64,000 nt of DNA from Stenopsyche tienmushanensis (GCA_008973525.1 WACJ01000083.1:496001-560000); one strand, 5' to 3'. Counted from the first letter of the stretch, positions 25,281 to 38,220 are shown. A program made the numbers and translations. Notes: a model not told the origin generated them from the sequence alone.

Positions 25281-25406
25281 ACGCAAGGCAGGGTTTTCTG
25301 GATCCGATGCGAAATAAAAATCTAAATTAAAACATGACGGCGGCAAATGAAGTTTACATTCCCAAAATTAACACGACCAGTCCGTAAGGATCCCAGAGAT
25401 AATATC

Positions 25407-25790
25407 ATCATCATCATAGTGCAGCCACTGACAGTCCACTACAGAACTATGGGCCTCTTCAATATCCATTCATAGGAAGGGGTTACATCCATTTCGTCTG
25501 TGTCATACATTCACCTCCTCATTCACTCGATATTGAAGGTAGCACTACCACCGAGTTTTATTTCGAACGCTCACCCAACGGGTATCCTGAGTGAACGTAT
25601 TGACGAACGCTTTCGCGAACGTCTCGATAAGGAGTTTGGGGGGTTTGTAAAGCCTTTTTGACTCTACTGGAAAGGGCTTTCTGGAGTACAAGGAGTCCAG
25701 TCCCCCCTTTCCTCGCTAGGGCGTTGTCGGAGTAGGGTGAAGACAGACGTGACGCTTAGTGCATCTCGGATTCGCTCCTACACCAACTGA
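25407..25790 (-). mobile_element. RTE-type retrotransposon 3' end or derived SINE
   Basis: Read on the minus strand the sequence ends with GGCCCATAGTTCTGTAGTGG, ACTGTCAGTGGCTGCACTA and a (GAT)n tail at about 25411-25425. This closely resembles the GGCCTATG...CAGTGGAC...GGCTGATGATGATG tails of insect RTE-clade elements. A second copy with a longer GAT tail is at 31716-31845. No ORF remains. Confidence 0.55.
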
Positions 25791-26079
25791 GGGTGTCTCC
25801 CCGTCACCGTACAACTTACCCGAGCGAATTCGAAGCTGAGTGGTTTCGCTATTATTTCAGGTTGTCCCTCTCAGTTCGGCGATTACAAAACGATATAGAA
25901 GTCAACGGAAGACAATTTTGTTTTTCGTTGCAAAGTAAAGATCCTCATATAGATCTCCTCGAGGCCGTCTCCTTGTTGTTCTTCTTGTTCCTATTCTGTC
26001 CCTAAAAGAGATAATATAATGCGTTCATTCTGCAACCCTCAGGATCTACCCCTATCGCTTGCAGGCAACCCCGCGATGC

Positions 26080-26260
26080 ATAGAAAACGATCAAATAGCC
26101 TTGGCTGCGGGAAGATGTCCTTCCTGCAGGCTTACAGCTGTTATCTCTCTCTCTGCGTAAATAAAAGATAATCAGCACCCGACCATATCTATTCTACCCC
26201 TCGTCTTCACCGTAATCCGACAGAAGAATTAATCCACTGCCTCCGAGAATATCTCCGCCT
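26080..26260 (+). mobile_element. LTR-like repeat fragment with hairpin
   Basis: AGCCTTGGCTGCGGGAAG and CTTCCTGCAGG form a hairpin, followed by a TCTCTCTCTC tract and AATAAA in GTAAATAAAAGATA. The same order is found in the copies at 36445, 39000, 41280 (minus) and 44810. The AATAAA just after the hairpin suggests the R region of an LTR. Solo or truncated. Confidence 0.55.
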
Positions 26261-28005
26261 CATATTACATTAGTATCGGAAAGTATGCTTTATTACTAAC
26301 TATAAACCAACGATTCTATCTAAAATTTGTATCTTCCTTATCCTGTTATATTTTTTAAATGATATATTAATAGGAAATAGGAGGAAAATATAATAAATCT
26401 GGTGTAATATACATCATATATGAATTCCCTAAATTATTGAGCAATCTGGATTTAATCTCAACTTTTTAAATAGGAGTATATATTCCAAGTTACCCACATG
26501 CGTGTACATGCACTCCCAGTTAGATGGATGCTATTATGTTTGTTATGAATTTAAAAAAAAAGGTTGTATTGAGAGCGAAATTGATCTTTTTCCACATTTT
26601 TGGATCAAGGTCTGCGTGTGAGCGATATAAAAATATGCATGGCGCTCGCAGCGATGATTTTCGATGTTGATAATTGATCGGCGAATGATCCAGCAAATTT
26701 TATGCAAATGGAGTGAAAAGAAAAAGTGATAATGGCCCCAAATAAGAGAGAAATTAAATCGATTTTATTTGTTTGTCATAAAGTTTCCAGTTAAGAGTCC
26801 ATGACTTTGTTATTTTTTTGCCGGTGGGTTCTTATCCGAAATGCATCGATCGAGAAATGCAGATCGTAAAATGCGACCTACTAAACCACAGAGCGACTCG
26901 CCTTGAGTTCTCCGAGTGTGAATATTTTCAGTTATGGATTTATGATAATTAAAGGTTGTCTATCTCTAGGCCGCAGGTTCACAGGCTGTGTGTGTTGGTG
27001 GAGAGCAGGCATTCCTACCGGCAGAACGCATTATCAGTCACACGGTGTTCCATAAATAACTCACCCAATGGCCTATGCAAAAAATTATAATTACTAAACT
27101 CAACACTTTTTTTCCTAAAATAAATGTGCTTAGAAATAATAAAGTCTAGGTCGCTTCAAAGCCACTTTTTCCAACAAAAAATACACCCAATGCTAATAAA
27201 ATACAAGTAAAAGCCCACTTTTTCAAAGAAACACATAGCATGCACATAAATCGAAACGACGTCCATAAAATCGCTAAGGTCGATCCAGTCCGTGACCTTT
27301 TCATATAACATCATACATTAGATTCATTACTTTTATGCTCCATCCCATTTGCTTCATTGTTTAAAATTATTATAAGGGCAAATTTATTACATCGAATTCA
27401 TTGTAGTATGAGGAAAACACTCTAGAAATACCATAAATCACGACGTCGTATGGCGATGATATAATTCAGAATGTATGATTGCATTATAACATAATAAAAT
27501 GTAAAGCAATCCAACCCCTAAACGTTAAACACATTTTGTCAAAAATCGCTCAACAATATCAACCCGGTCTTATTTTACAAACTATATCTGCATGCACCCC
27601 CAATAATAATAAAAATAAAAATAACTCTTTTACAGATACATGCAAATAACAGTATCGTAATTTTTTTTTATCGTCAACTAAAACTTTTTTTTAAAAAGAT
27701 TCTTCATTTTAACCTTTTGAGGAGTGATCAAATTTAAAACCGATGAAGTCGTTGATGCCATAATCGCTTTACACCGATTACTTTCCGTCAGCTCCTATCA
27801 GCGTAAGACAATCTTCAATTTGAGGCAGAGTCAATTGTAACCGTTGATAACATACAAGACCACATCATTTTTTTACATAAACAGTACACAAGAAATCGAT
27901 TCATTTGCTCCTGCTTTGAAAGGAAATGATAATCGGACAAAGACTCATTCAACAAGCAGCGACGAACAAGAAGCAATTAAATGAATAAATACTTTCAATA
28001 GCACA
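26260..28005. other. non-coding, no gene
   Basis: AT-rich with a GC-shifted patch around 26580-27060. No repeat end or ORF is supported. Confidence 0.4.
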
Positions 28006-28011
28006 CAGTGT

Positions 28012-28262
28012 TCGATCATTTCTTTGGGTAAACAAATAACAAACTTGAAATCGAAATCATTTTTAGTCGATAAATTTGGCAATATATTATTATTTCGATA
28101 TATACGGGGAAGCTCTCCGTCTCTGTCTCCCGAACGCTGCGCTACATTCTATCTCTGTCTTTATCTGGCTCAATGTACAAGAGTGCTCTTTCTGAATCAT
28201 GAAGGGGGGGTCCCAGGCCTTGAGATAGTACTCCTTTATGGGTTAACCTTTGCTACAAAAGT
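28012..28262 (+). repeat. unclassified repeat family A, 5'-type part
   Basis: The segment from GATCATTTCTTTGGGTAAAC through CTCTCCGTCTCTGTCTCCC to GAGTGCTCTTT is homologous to the reverse complement of 43290-43562. No termini or ORF identify the class. Confidence 0.55.
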
Positions 28263-28489
28263 CCTAGGACTCCGTATATTACAAGAACTATTTTTTGAAA
28301 TAAAATCAACAAGCTTAACTCAAATGGTTTTTCTATAAATTCAAAATTCATAATCTATAACTTCAATAAGATAGAGTGACAACCTGTACTGCAAGAATAT
28401 CATACTCAAACTCCCATTGAACAGTACTAAATAGTTAATGTTGTAACAATTTTTCGTTGATTCCTTGATTGCATGCTATTGGTCTATTG

Positions 28490-28768
28490 CAGCGCTTCTT
28501 AAACTCGTGTAGTCCGCGGACCCCCCTCTTGAGCAAAATTTCTTTCGCGGACCCCCTTTTTAGCAATTTTTTTTCGCGGACCCCTTGTGACTTAATTTTT
28601 TCAAAAAACAAACATTTTTTGGTCAAAATTGATTGTTTTACAGTGTTTTCTGTAAATAATTCGACGAAAATATCCTTTTTAAGTATAGATAAATGTTTTG
28701 TTTATGTTCTCGCAGACCCTCACTAATGTCTTCGTGGACCCCCGGGGGTCTGCGAACCCCAGTTGCTG
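28490..28768 (+). mobile_element. hAT-type MITE with exact 8-bp target duplication
   Basis: The left end CAGCGCTTCTTAAACT is intact. The right end is CAGTTGCTG, lacking about 7 bp found in the sister copy at 10191. The flanks GTCTATTG at 28482-28489 and 28769-28776 are identical. Interior CGCGGACCCCC repeats match the family. The perfect duplication marks a comparatively young insertion. Confidence 0.88.
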
Positions 28769-28779
28769 GTCTATTGGAT

Positions 28780-30320
28780 ACTTTATGCTACGTATAAAGA
28801 CAGTACAAACGGTAGGATGAACGCGCGTAGATTGAGGTTTCACTTTTCGTGACGTCCAAGCCAATTTGTCCTACCGCAACTATAGAAGTTTTTTCAACAA
28901 AAATCTTTGTATTGTTGAATTTCAATAATCAAAAGGCAGAGATACATCATTGCTATTATAGAAGCAATCTTTAAATACACTTCAGCGTCAAGTAGATCTT
29001 CGCCCTAATTGAGAAAACTGCAGAATGAGGTGAATATATGATACAAATAATATGCACGAGATCGCGTTTCTTGAACGAAAATCGAAGAAGTCCTATTCTT
29101 GGAGATGATTTAAAATGATCATTAAAAAACAACCCAAAATAAGCCAATATTTTCTTCATGATTCAGCTCCTAAGCAATAGAACTATCATATTTTTTCTAA
29201 CCCTCCTAATCTATGTCTTATGATTAGTTTTAAATTTCATTCCTCTTTGCCTTTCCCCATATTCTGTCAAATAACTTGATGCTCCGCTGATAGGTCCTGA
29301 ATGGCGGTGATGTCAGCATCATCTCATTGGTTTTATATACAGGGCTATTGTTATCCTTGGAATCCAAATTCTAAAAAATGTGTACATCTTGTATATTATC
29401 AAGACAGCGGTCAGTGTTAAATCTCGCTACCAGCTTAGGATTCGTGCTGAAGAATTAAAACATTCTCAGCAGCCTTGCTCATGTTTTTTAACATATGATC
29501 GTTTAATATTATCGAGTACATCCGCATTGAGTTATCTCTTATATACGTATTACATTTATTTTGCAAATGCACAACAACAAGGTCGTTGCCATGCAATACT
29601 TAGGAATCGCCTGGAGGCATCACGTCCGAAGGAGCGGCATTTAACATGTTGTCGTGGAACTACTAGCAGTCTCTTGTTTGTTATCTTCGAAATTAACATT
29701 CTCTAGCGAACATTGTTTACATTTGGGAACAGCAGTCGCGAACACCCTGTAGACGGATGTCGGTTACAAGAGTTACCACTGCACGCGGCCAACCGGGAAG
29801 CCTCTTTGCCCAAGTGTTGGTGGAGCAAGATTCATTTAAATACACATTTACTGGGTGTCGTATCGTGTGTATGCCATGCGTAAAGCCAAGACCAAAAAAG
29901 CCTTGGACACGAGACTGTGTCAGTGGAAGATGCGGTGGTATGGTGGTGCGATGGTGAAGTGCAGCAGGCCTAGACGATCGAACAAGTACTCGAACCCCTC
30001 GATAATGGACTTAAGCCGTTGCCGGGGAAGGTAGATAATGAGTGTTGAAAAAGACATAGAGGCAACCCAGCGTGGGCGACGAGAGACGATGACCACACCA
30101 CTCCTTGTGGTCCATTTTTCTGGCTTTGGAACCATGACTATTTATGGTGGAGCAGGAAAGATGAACAATGGTCTTGGAAGGTCCTTGCTAGCCTGGCGGT
30201 CGTGATTTATAGCTCTTTGTCCTTACTCAAACACTTTTTCAATGGTGAATTTTAGATGAAGAACGAAAGGATATTCATCAATCCTTGTTTGATCAACACG
30301 TGCTAATATGAATTTAAACC
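28780..30320. other. no supported gene
   Basis: The part at 29430-30230 is less AT-rich and holds ORFs at 29380-29706 and 29757-29957, with another on the minus strand at 29920-30135. None shows a domain. It may be an old TE body, but no ends were recognised. Confidence 0.3.
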
Positions 30321-30321
30321 A

Positions 30322-30400
30322 AGTGTTGGCATAGTGGTTTCAATCCTGAACTCGTATTATAAAGGCGTTAACCTTTTCATTATAAAATCGTATTTGCAAG
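30322..30400 (+). repeat. tRNA-derived SINE head
   Basis: TTGGCATAGTGGTTTCAATC (A-box-like) is followed by GAACTCGTATTATAAAGGCG, matching the core of the other copies. Confidence 0.5.
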
Positions 30401-30503
30401 TAAAAAAATGAGGTTTTAGTCAGAGTTTGATATATACATAACATGTAATGTAAAGCGTTTTGAAGAATTTATCACAAGTGATTCGGTTTATTAGTATCAG
30501 GAC

Positions 30504-31544
30504 TAGGGAATCCAATCCCGGGATCCCGGATCCCGGGATCCCGGGATCCCGGACAGTTTTAGGTAATTAAGAATCCCGGGATTAGAAAACATAATCCCGA
30601 AAATCCCGGGATTCAAATTTTTATCTAACATAAATCGTACACCACACCAACACAATGAAGGCTACTGAATTGAGACATCCCCGACGAAATCTAGACGCTT
30701 GGAAACAGTGGCGTAATTACTAATTGGTGAACTAAGGCGACGCATAGGAGCAGTGATTGTCTAATCTATGTATATATATATATATATATATAGCGTACAT
30801 GTATGTTTTTCAAATTGTTATAGTAACCTTTCCCTACCGGTGATGTATTTACTACACCTCGACGAATAATAGTAATATCGATATGAAATATAATAGATAC
30901 GGGATTCAGAATTTTTGTATTCTTCCGTAATATAATTACAAATCACATCAAAGTATTATAATATATAAATATTCATCTGCAGCGACGGAAATAAATAATT
31001 TGTTGGGAAATTGAGAAATCGGGAATTTTGCGATTTTTAGTCCGTGTCTCAGCAGAAAAGAATTTTATCAGTCAAATTGATGGTGTTATACGAAAATAAG
31101 GGCCCACGCGATCATCAACTCGAACTAGCATTTAAATATCTGATGACGATACCTCCAACGAGTGTGGAAGCTGAGCGTGCATTTTCAGCAGCAAGTTGTC
31201 TGACTTCCAAAATCAGATCCAGACTAAATGACGAAACACTTATGTTTAATTTTAATGTTACTTCAGGCATATTTTCAAAATAATGTTTGAATTTTTTAGT
31301 GTTTTATTTATCTATTTTTGAATTGTATTTTTATCTTTTCTTAAATAAATAAAATTCTTTGGCCTTCAAGTGATTTTTTATATTGAACAAATGGACTTAT
31401 TGGTAATTTTTGATCAAATTCATCAAGGTAATTTCTTAAAATATTGAAAATCCCAATCCCGGGATCCCGGGACTGATCCCGGGATTGTATAATGAAATCC
31501 CGAAATCCCGGGATCGAAATTTTGGCTCGGGATTGGATTCCCTA
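30504..31544 (+). mobile_element. hAT element with transposase C-terminal remnant
   Basis: TIRs TAGGGAATCCAATCCCG at 30504 and, inverted, ending at 31544 are flanked by identical 8-bp duplications ATCAGGAC (30496-30503, 31545-31552). Repeated ATCCCGGGAT words occupy both subterminal regions. The interior codes only for the C-terminal end of the transposase. A (TA)n tract lies at 30771-30792. Relatives are at 22610-23150 and 58320-58436. It is 1041 bp and non-autonomous. Confidence 0.92.
31044..31283 (+). pseudogene. hAT transposase C-terminal dimerisation domain remnant
   Basis: The ORF contains LELAFKYLMTIPPTSVEAER then AFSAASCLTSKIRSRLNDET, the conserved hAT-C dimerisation motif (PxTSxxxERxFS...RxRLxxxT). 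After LNDETL the frame departs from family sequence (expected DALMFLRAYF), indicating a small indel; the 58-kb copy keeps DALMLLRAYF. The DDE catalytic core and BED zinc finger are absent. Confidence 0.88.
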
Positions 31545-31546
31545 AT

Positions 31547-31910
31547 CAGGACCGTAACAAGGGCGTGGCAAAGCAGGCGCCCACCACGGGCGCAACTGGG
31601 CTTGGGGCTCAAAACGCAGAATACCAACTCAGTCGAGAATTGTACATGGTTTTTATTTTACTCGACCATTCTACTTTACAAGAACCAACACTGATTGAGT
31701 CTGTCCGTTTTTATCATCATCATCATCATCATCATTAGAACTATGGGCCTCTTCAATATCCATTCATAGGAAGAGTACATCCATTTCGTCTGCATCATTC
31801 GCTCGACGTTGAAGGTAGCATGAACTTCCGAGTTTCATTTAGAGCCGTCCGAAAAGCGGACCGATTGGACATACAAATATTATGGCCTCTTCGTCCTCTT
31901 ATAGGAAAGT
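31547..31910 (-). mobile_element. TIR element of family B, carrying a nested RTE tail
   Basis: The terminus CAGGACCGTAACAAGGGCG at 31547 matches the family B TIR. GGGCGCAACTGGGCTTGG and the CGACCATTCTACTTTAC block follow as in the element at 40581 (inverted). After the (ATC)n-containing insertion, family B sequence resumes at GTCCGAAAAGCGGACCG (31848). The hAT element at 30504 landed exactly at its terminus. Confidence 0.7.
31716..31845 (-). mobile_element. RTE-type 3' end with (GAT)n tail, second copy
   Basis: On the minus strand it ends GGCCCATAGTTCTA followed by an (ATG/GAT)n tail at 31714-31735. It matches 25407-25570 in the CTATGAATGGATATTGAAGA block. It sits within a family B element. 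Confidence 0.6.
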
Positions 31911-32038
31911 GAACGAACATTTTGTGCTATCGACATTGTTTATATATTTATGTACAAGCTTCATACACGCTGCGACTGTGCTGATAGATAAGTGGATTTA
32001 TTCGGATGATAAGTGGCGGATATACAAATATAGCATCA
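31910..32038 (+). repeat. unclassified repeat family A, 3'-type part
   Basis: GTGCTATCGACATTG, ATGTACAAGCTTCA, GATAGATAAGTGGAT and ATAAGTGGCGGA occur in the same order at 43567-43682. Truncated at the left relative to that copy. Confidence 0.65.
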
Positions 32039-32039
32039 A

Positions 32040-35000
32040 TTTTAATTGAATGTCCTCGCTATCCTGTCAACGACGTCATATATTTAATGAATGAAATCCA
32101 TTTCCTTAAAAATATGTCCAACCCCCAGTATGAAAGGGGTGGCTGCAATTGGAAAAAAATGATAAAAGGCTCCAGTAATATTCGAGCCTCGCTAAGCTTT
32201 GCCTCATTTGATGGATTAAAAATGGGGCTAATTCTGCACCAGACATTTAAGTTTGACTAATGAAGCCGTCAAAAATCACGCATGTGAAATTCGCTCGAGG
32301 CCTCGCAAAAAGCCATTATTGAGCCAGAATTTCTCCAGAATCTATTTTTCATGATAAATTCAATAAAAATGTAGCTCATAAAACGACCAAAGAATTAATG
32401 AAATTCGAGCTTAAATAGCAAATTTTGCACAGGGAGTCATTACGAAAGGCTGATTAAATTTGCCTCCAATCTCTGTGAGAAGATTGGATATTTTATGGAG
32501 GGACGTATTTTAATTCAGTTCTTCTCTTGAAGCAGTATTTTACATATTAATGCATTTTTTATCAAATAGAATAATCTAGCGCAATGCATTTCAGACTACA
32601 GGGAATATAATGAGTTCTCTTGTTTTGTCTTGCTTTGGTGACTTTGAAGAGATGAAAATTTGGCCTTGATTAACATTAATTTTTAATTCGATATAACGTT
32701 CAATATAGTCGCTTTTACCAGATGATCTGAAAAGATTCTCCATTTTCTTTTGGTGACTTGCTGTTCCCAATTATATACTCATATTATTTATTTTGTACTT
32801 GTTTGTCTTGAGTGGTTAATATAATGGTGTGATATTCAAGCAATGCAGGGTGCTGTTATCGGTGGTTTGGCAGCTATAGTAAAGTGGACATGACAATACT
32901 TAATTTAGTGAATCCTATATTCGTTAAATCATCCTATACTTTCAGTGATTTTATGCTATACTTAGCAGACCGAAACATATTAAAAAAATAATATGAGAAA
33001 GTGTGTCTTCAGAATATTATTACCATGACCCTATAATGTTAAAAAAAATGATGATTTGTTACAAACGAAATAAATTAGAATTATAATTGGTATTAATTTA
33101 TTAACACACATTGAGATTGTATCTGACAAATTGTTTCCTTGCAAAAATTAATGTAACAAAATGCCACAACATCGTTCATTATTAATAAAACATCATCATA
33201 GAAAGGTCAAAGCAAGCCTAATTAAATGGCATGATGGCGAAAATGAATATTTCCAACGCTTCTTCTAATCGAAATTGAAATGTTAGGGCGAAAACGACCT
33301 CATTTTCTTCAAGAACCCAGGAACAAATTTGCGCTTGCCTCATGTCATTTCGATCAATTTTGATGTGAATTCGCTATGGATCTCATTTAAATGACGAACC
33401 ATAGCATATGGAAATTTAAGAAAATACCATGACATACCGGAAACCGTAGAAATTACATAGAAAATTAGCGATACGAAATTCGATCGCAAAAAGGCCGAAC
33501 GCGATGGAATTGTATCGAATATTGTGATTCGTCATGTGCTCCGATTTTCTTCAGAGTCATCCAGAATCACGTGTTTGCAAATATATAGATCCAAATTGAT
33601 CTATACAATTTCACTTAACGATTCTGACATGCATGAAAAAACGTGATTTGGAACTGTTGCATTAACACTCGGGGAGATTGGATTGTTCATGTTATCGATC
33701 GATTATCGCAATCCAGATTTAACCTGATTTCCTGAATTTGAAAATTTAAATATTGGCGCTATTAATCAAGTCTGATTTACAAAAATCATTAAGCCTGACT
33801 CAAAAATTCTATCCATATAAGATCATTTCAGATTAACCCTTTATCGAAGACAATGAAAACTAGCACATTAAAATCCTTTATGTCAAAAAAAACCTTCATG
33901 TCCAAATACTGTCTAGGAAGCATTTAAAATCCACAAGAAAATCTGTTTTTATTGTCGTACTTTGACAAAATGGCAATGTTGTCTTACAAGTTATACAGGG
34001 CAAATTTCATAATTTCCTACTTAAAATGAATATTCAAATGGTCCTATACCAATTAAACCGTGTGTGAAAGGCAATATGCGGGAAATCATCATATTTAAAT
34101 CCTTTATCCATAGAAAACGTTCGCTAAAAGACATGACACTTTAGTAGGAATTCGATTAAACGAGGAAAATTATCCATAGAAAAAATAGCAGTTTAATCGT
34201 AGCGTATTTCCAAGAAAATTAACAAAGCCAGATTGCGATAATATATTGAATTCTAATGGTGTTCAGTTGCTAATCGATGTCCTTGTCCGTATTGTGCTAC
34301 AACAATATGAGTAAAATCCCCTCATTTTTGAGTTCAAGATTAATTATATTATCGACAAAATTAATACGAGACTTACAAACGATTGGAAATTAATTTTTGC
34401 CCCTAATGAATTTTCTATGCCGTATTTATCCATTAACAACCCTTTGTGGTCTTGAAGTTATTCATTATCGCATTTAATTTAATTTAAGCTATACAATTTA
34501 ACTAGCTTAAGTACATCATCTGCCATTCGTTCATCCATGGGAACGCTTGTCAGATTTGTTTAATTCCAAATATAGACCATGTTTCTAGGATCTGATGCAT
34601 TTAAATCTAAATGCATTAATTTATCTACCCAGTGGACAATTAAAGATGATGCACGATGCATTTGGATGTAAATATTGTCATATAGAAAATTGATAGCTGT
34701 CGATATCACGACTGTCTCTAACATGTGACAATCTAATAATACGGTTTGAAAAACCATGTTAAATCCAGTGCATTAATTTAATTAATACAATAAACAGATC
34801 CATTAATACATAGTAATCGCAAGTGCTTAAAATATTAGCAATCAAATAGCTATTGGCAAGATCTAAGATCATGATTTATAAACATGAACTATAACTTTTT
34901 TGCGGCGCAATATGCCTATAAATATTCAAAATAAATAAAATCCTAATCCTTGGCATCAAGACAATTATATCGAATCGGAAAGTCATGGACATGCATGAGG

Positions 35001-36180
35001 AAGTATCGATCGTTTACTTCTTATTGGATGAAAATAATTCTTAGAACCATCTAAGATTCAGAATTTATTAAATGTCTGGATATGGGCATTGATACAATTA
35101 CTGATTCAATCTGTTTGCTGTTGAATTTCAAAATTATTCGATGGTTAAAAAGCTTGTAAACTTAACAGTACGTGACCTTATCTATAGCATGCATTATTTT
35201 CTTTAAAAAATGGGTGGGAAAATATCCTTAATTTTATTCAAGGATTCATATTTTCTAACACATGCATTAATTTTTAATTCTGCGCTGAAACAATTAAAAA
35301 GTCAGCTTAATCTGAATATGATTGTAGGTTAATAACTGTTAATTGTCTCACCTTTCAGTCTTTTTAGACCTTCTTTTAATCGCTATATAAATAACTGCAT
35401 CCCTTTGGGTGTACTTCGTTTTTCGGCACCGAGGGCATGAACGAGGCGCCCCATGTGCCAAGTGATCCCCTAGTGCGATTTTTGCAGCCAAATAATGCGG
35501 CAATCGGCGACTGCCGCAACGACGAAAGTGACGCGGGGCTTAATAATTCGATCAAGAGTCCCATTACATTACAATATTTTAGCGAAATTAAATTGAATTT
35601 GTTTACTTCACCAATCAATGGATCAAATGCAATTATTATCTTTACTCTTTTTTTATATGGATGAACGACTAATTTTTCATACATTTAAAGCAATTAGTTG
35701 CTAATCAGAAGTTCAATTTACACTGTATATTTGAATTCGAATCATTATAATCTAAGTCGTAAAACTAAGCCATTATGCCAACATCAAGTCCAAATACAAT
35801 TGCATGACTTGATGACATAAAAAAATATTATCTGCTTTTGAAATCGGATAATTACAATTCATCTTTAATTTTTTTGCTTCGTTTCAACTATGTAAGAAAA
35901 TCCACTTAACACTCTCGTCGCCCAATGTGAATCGGTGTTGTATGTCACGGGAAGAGAATGCTTATGCTTGGAAAACGCTGAGCCCGACAATGAAAAGAAG
36001 AAAACGAAAAAAGCGTTTCAACTATTAGAAGGAATTGTACTCATTGTTACAAAAAGACGAGGCAAATTCTTGATTGCCAGGAAGCGAAAAAATATGTAAA
36101 AAGGTTCTCAATATATTGTCCTAATTGTCAAAAATTACCTCATATATGTTTGAGCTGTTTTATTGGATACCATGCTACAT
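32040..36180. other. long AT-rich stretch without gene or repeat
   Basis: Small ORFs such as 32006-32260, 34560-34757 and 35376-35684 show no domain or exon signals. GC-shifted patches at about 33190-33600 and 35400-35550 are unexplained. Confidence 0.4.
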
Positions 36181-36184
36181 AATA

Positions 36185-37308
36185 TTAGGTTGTCCCATAA
36201 GTTTCTTTCGCAAATGAACACAGATCTAATCATAGCCATGGTTGAAAAAAACCCGCGAAATAGCTAACAAGTTAGAAATTCCACGAACATCCGCCCACAA
36301 TCATCTGACAAAATTGGGATACATCAATCGTTCAGATGTGTGGCTTCCTCATGAACTGACTGACTCAAATAAACTTCAGCGCATTTCAACATGCGATCTT
36401 CTTCTCCAACGATATAATAGCCAACCTTTTTTGAAAAGACTCTCTTTCCGACTCTCTTTAGACGATAATGTGTCAGTTTAACAACGACTTCTTATGTGGC
36501 GTTGCAGACGCATTGCGCCTGAAGGAATGACACCGATTGCTTGTCAAGTGGTCAGATAGCCTTGGCTGCGAAAGGACGTCCTTCCCGCGGCCAGATCACT
36601 TTCTCGCCGTAAATAAAGAAGCAAATGAACACAGATCTAATCATAGCCATAGTTGAAGAAAACCCGCGATATACTGTTCGCGAAATAGCTAACAAGTTAG
36701 AAATTCCACGAACATCCGCCCATAATCATCTGACAAAATTGGGCTGCATCAATCGTTCTGATGTGTGGCTTCCTCATGAAATGACTGACTCAAATAAACT
36801 TCAGCGCATTTCACATGCAATCTTCTTCTCCAACGATATAATAGCCAACCTTTTTTGAAGAGACTTGTCACTGGAGATGAAAGTTGGATACTCTATGAGA
36901 ATATCCAACGTAAACGGTCTCGGACCAAGGGTACAGAAGCTTTAACTGTAGCTAAACCTGGCCTACATCCAAAAAAAGTTTTGCTATGCATTTGGTGGGA
37001 CTGGAAGGGTGTACTTTATTATGAGCTACTTCAGCAAGGTGAAACGTTCAATTCAACAAAATATTGTTCCAAAATAGACAATCTAAAGGATGCAATTCAA
37101 AAAATGATATAAAAATGTACCTTGATCAATATTTTACCAACAAACCTGGAAAATTTTGGCAAGTAGGCATTATGAGGCTTCCAGAGAGATGGAAAAAGGT
37201 AATAGAACAGAATGGATCATATATTATTCAATCAATTTTGATGTAATACAAATTATTGTTCATTTTTTTCTTAATATGAAAACGAAAGAAACTTATGGGA
37301 CACCCTAA
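36185..37308 (+). mobile_element. mariner element with both TIRs, rearranged inside
   Basis: TIRs TTAGGTTGTCCCATAAG (36185) and, inverted, TTAGGGTGTCCCATAAG (ending 37308) are flanked by TA (36183-36184, 37309-37310). The 5' part of the transposase gene is present twice (36211-36441 and 36623 onward), separated by a fragment of the hairpin LTR-like family (36445-36622). The second copy starts MNTDLIIAIVEENPRYTVRE, has a frameshift near 36815 and keeps LVTGDESWILYENI (D1). It then jumps from KDAI to SKNDIKMYLDQYF, losing both D2 and D3. Not able to make transposase. Confidence 0.9.
36445..36622 (+). repeat. LTR-like family fragment inside mariner
   Basis: It contains AGCCTTGGCTGCGAAAGGAC and TCCTTCCCGCGGCC (hairpin) and then CGTAAATAAAG. 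It shares hairpin and AATAAA placement with the other copies. Confidence 0.6.
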
Positions 37309-37309
37309 T

Positions 37310-38220
37310 ATAATGATATATTTTATTTTAAACATAATTTAATGTATAATATAAGTATATTTCAGCTTTTATTTCTTATTTTATGTCTTTATTTGTTATA
37401 TATAATATATATTTTTTATATTCTATTTATAATGTATTTGCATGTGCTAATTTCATTAAATAAAAATGAAATAACTTTTAAAATAGTATTTGAGCGGGTT
37501 CCCGCAGAAGATCGCCCGTCGCGCGTATCTGGTAGACGCAGCGACGAACGAGTTAACATTGTTCTCAAATTCAAAATTCTTTAGAACATGGACATGGAAT
37601 ATTATTATAGTATCATCTCATCAAGTAATTATCAACGCAAATAAACAGTTAAAATAATACATTAATGACATAAAATCAGGAATTGATGGGTTAAAAAATG
37701 TGTGTATTTAATCGAATTAATTATGCATGCAATAAAAACACGATAAACTTTTGCTCCCTGTTATAATTAATGGATAAAATCTCATATATAGCCGATCAAT
37801 GATCATAGATCTTCTTCAAGATCAAGGTTTTCATGTTGATTGCTTTGTACTATGATTATGATGCAGCGTGACGTCTTTTTCTAGAATATCGTAAGAGCAT
37901 TCGATGCTTTAATATCTAAGAATTTTTACGGACATAAACAAACAGTGGTGTTGGGCGAAAATGAAAAATACTGAGCTGAATACACCACTGTACGTAGAAC
38001 GTGACATTTTTTCGTTTCGGAATAGGATGAGAAGTGTTTTCGTAGCCACGTTTCATAACTCCGCGTGTGCTTTATCACTCGTGCGTGCCACTTTACCGCG
38101 GACCTGAAGCTGTAAAAAAATCCAAGAAAAATAATCTTTGCTCCTTCATAAGCAACTGACAGTTTTGCATATTTTCGTTGTTTTTTGTTTAGAGCGAATT
38201 TGCAAAAGTCGATTAAATAC
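37310..38220. other. AT-rich spacer, no gene seen
   Basis: The ORF at 37926-38222 (minus) covers a GC-shifted patch without recognisable domain. It may be 5' flank or body of the remnant that follows. Confidence 0.3.

Noticed and set aside
30771..30792. (TA)n tract as a biological signal
   Set aside because: An ordinary dinucleotide microsatellite inside a hAT relic.
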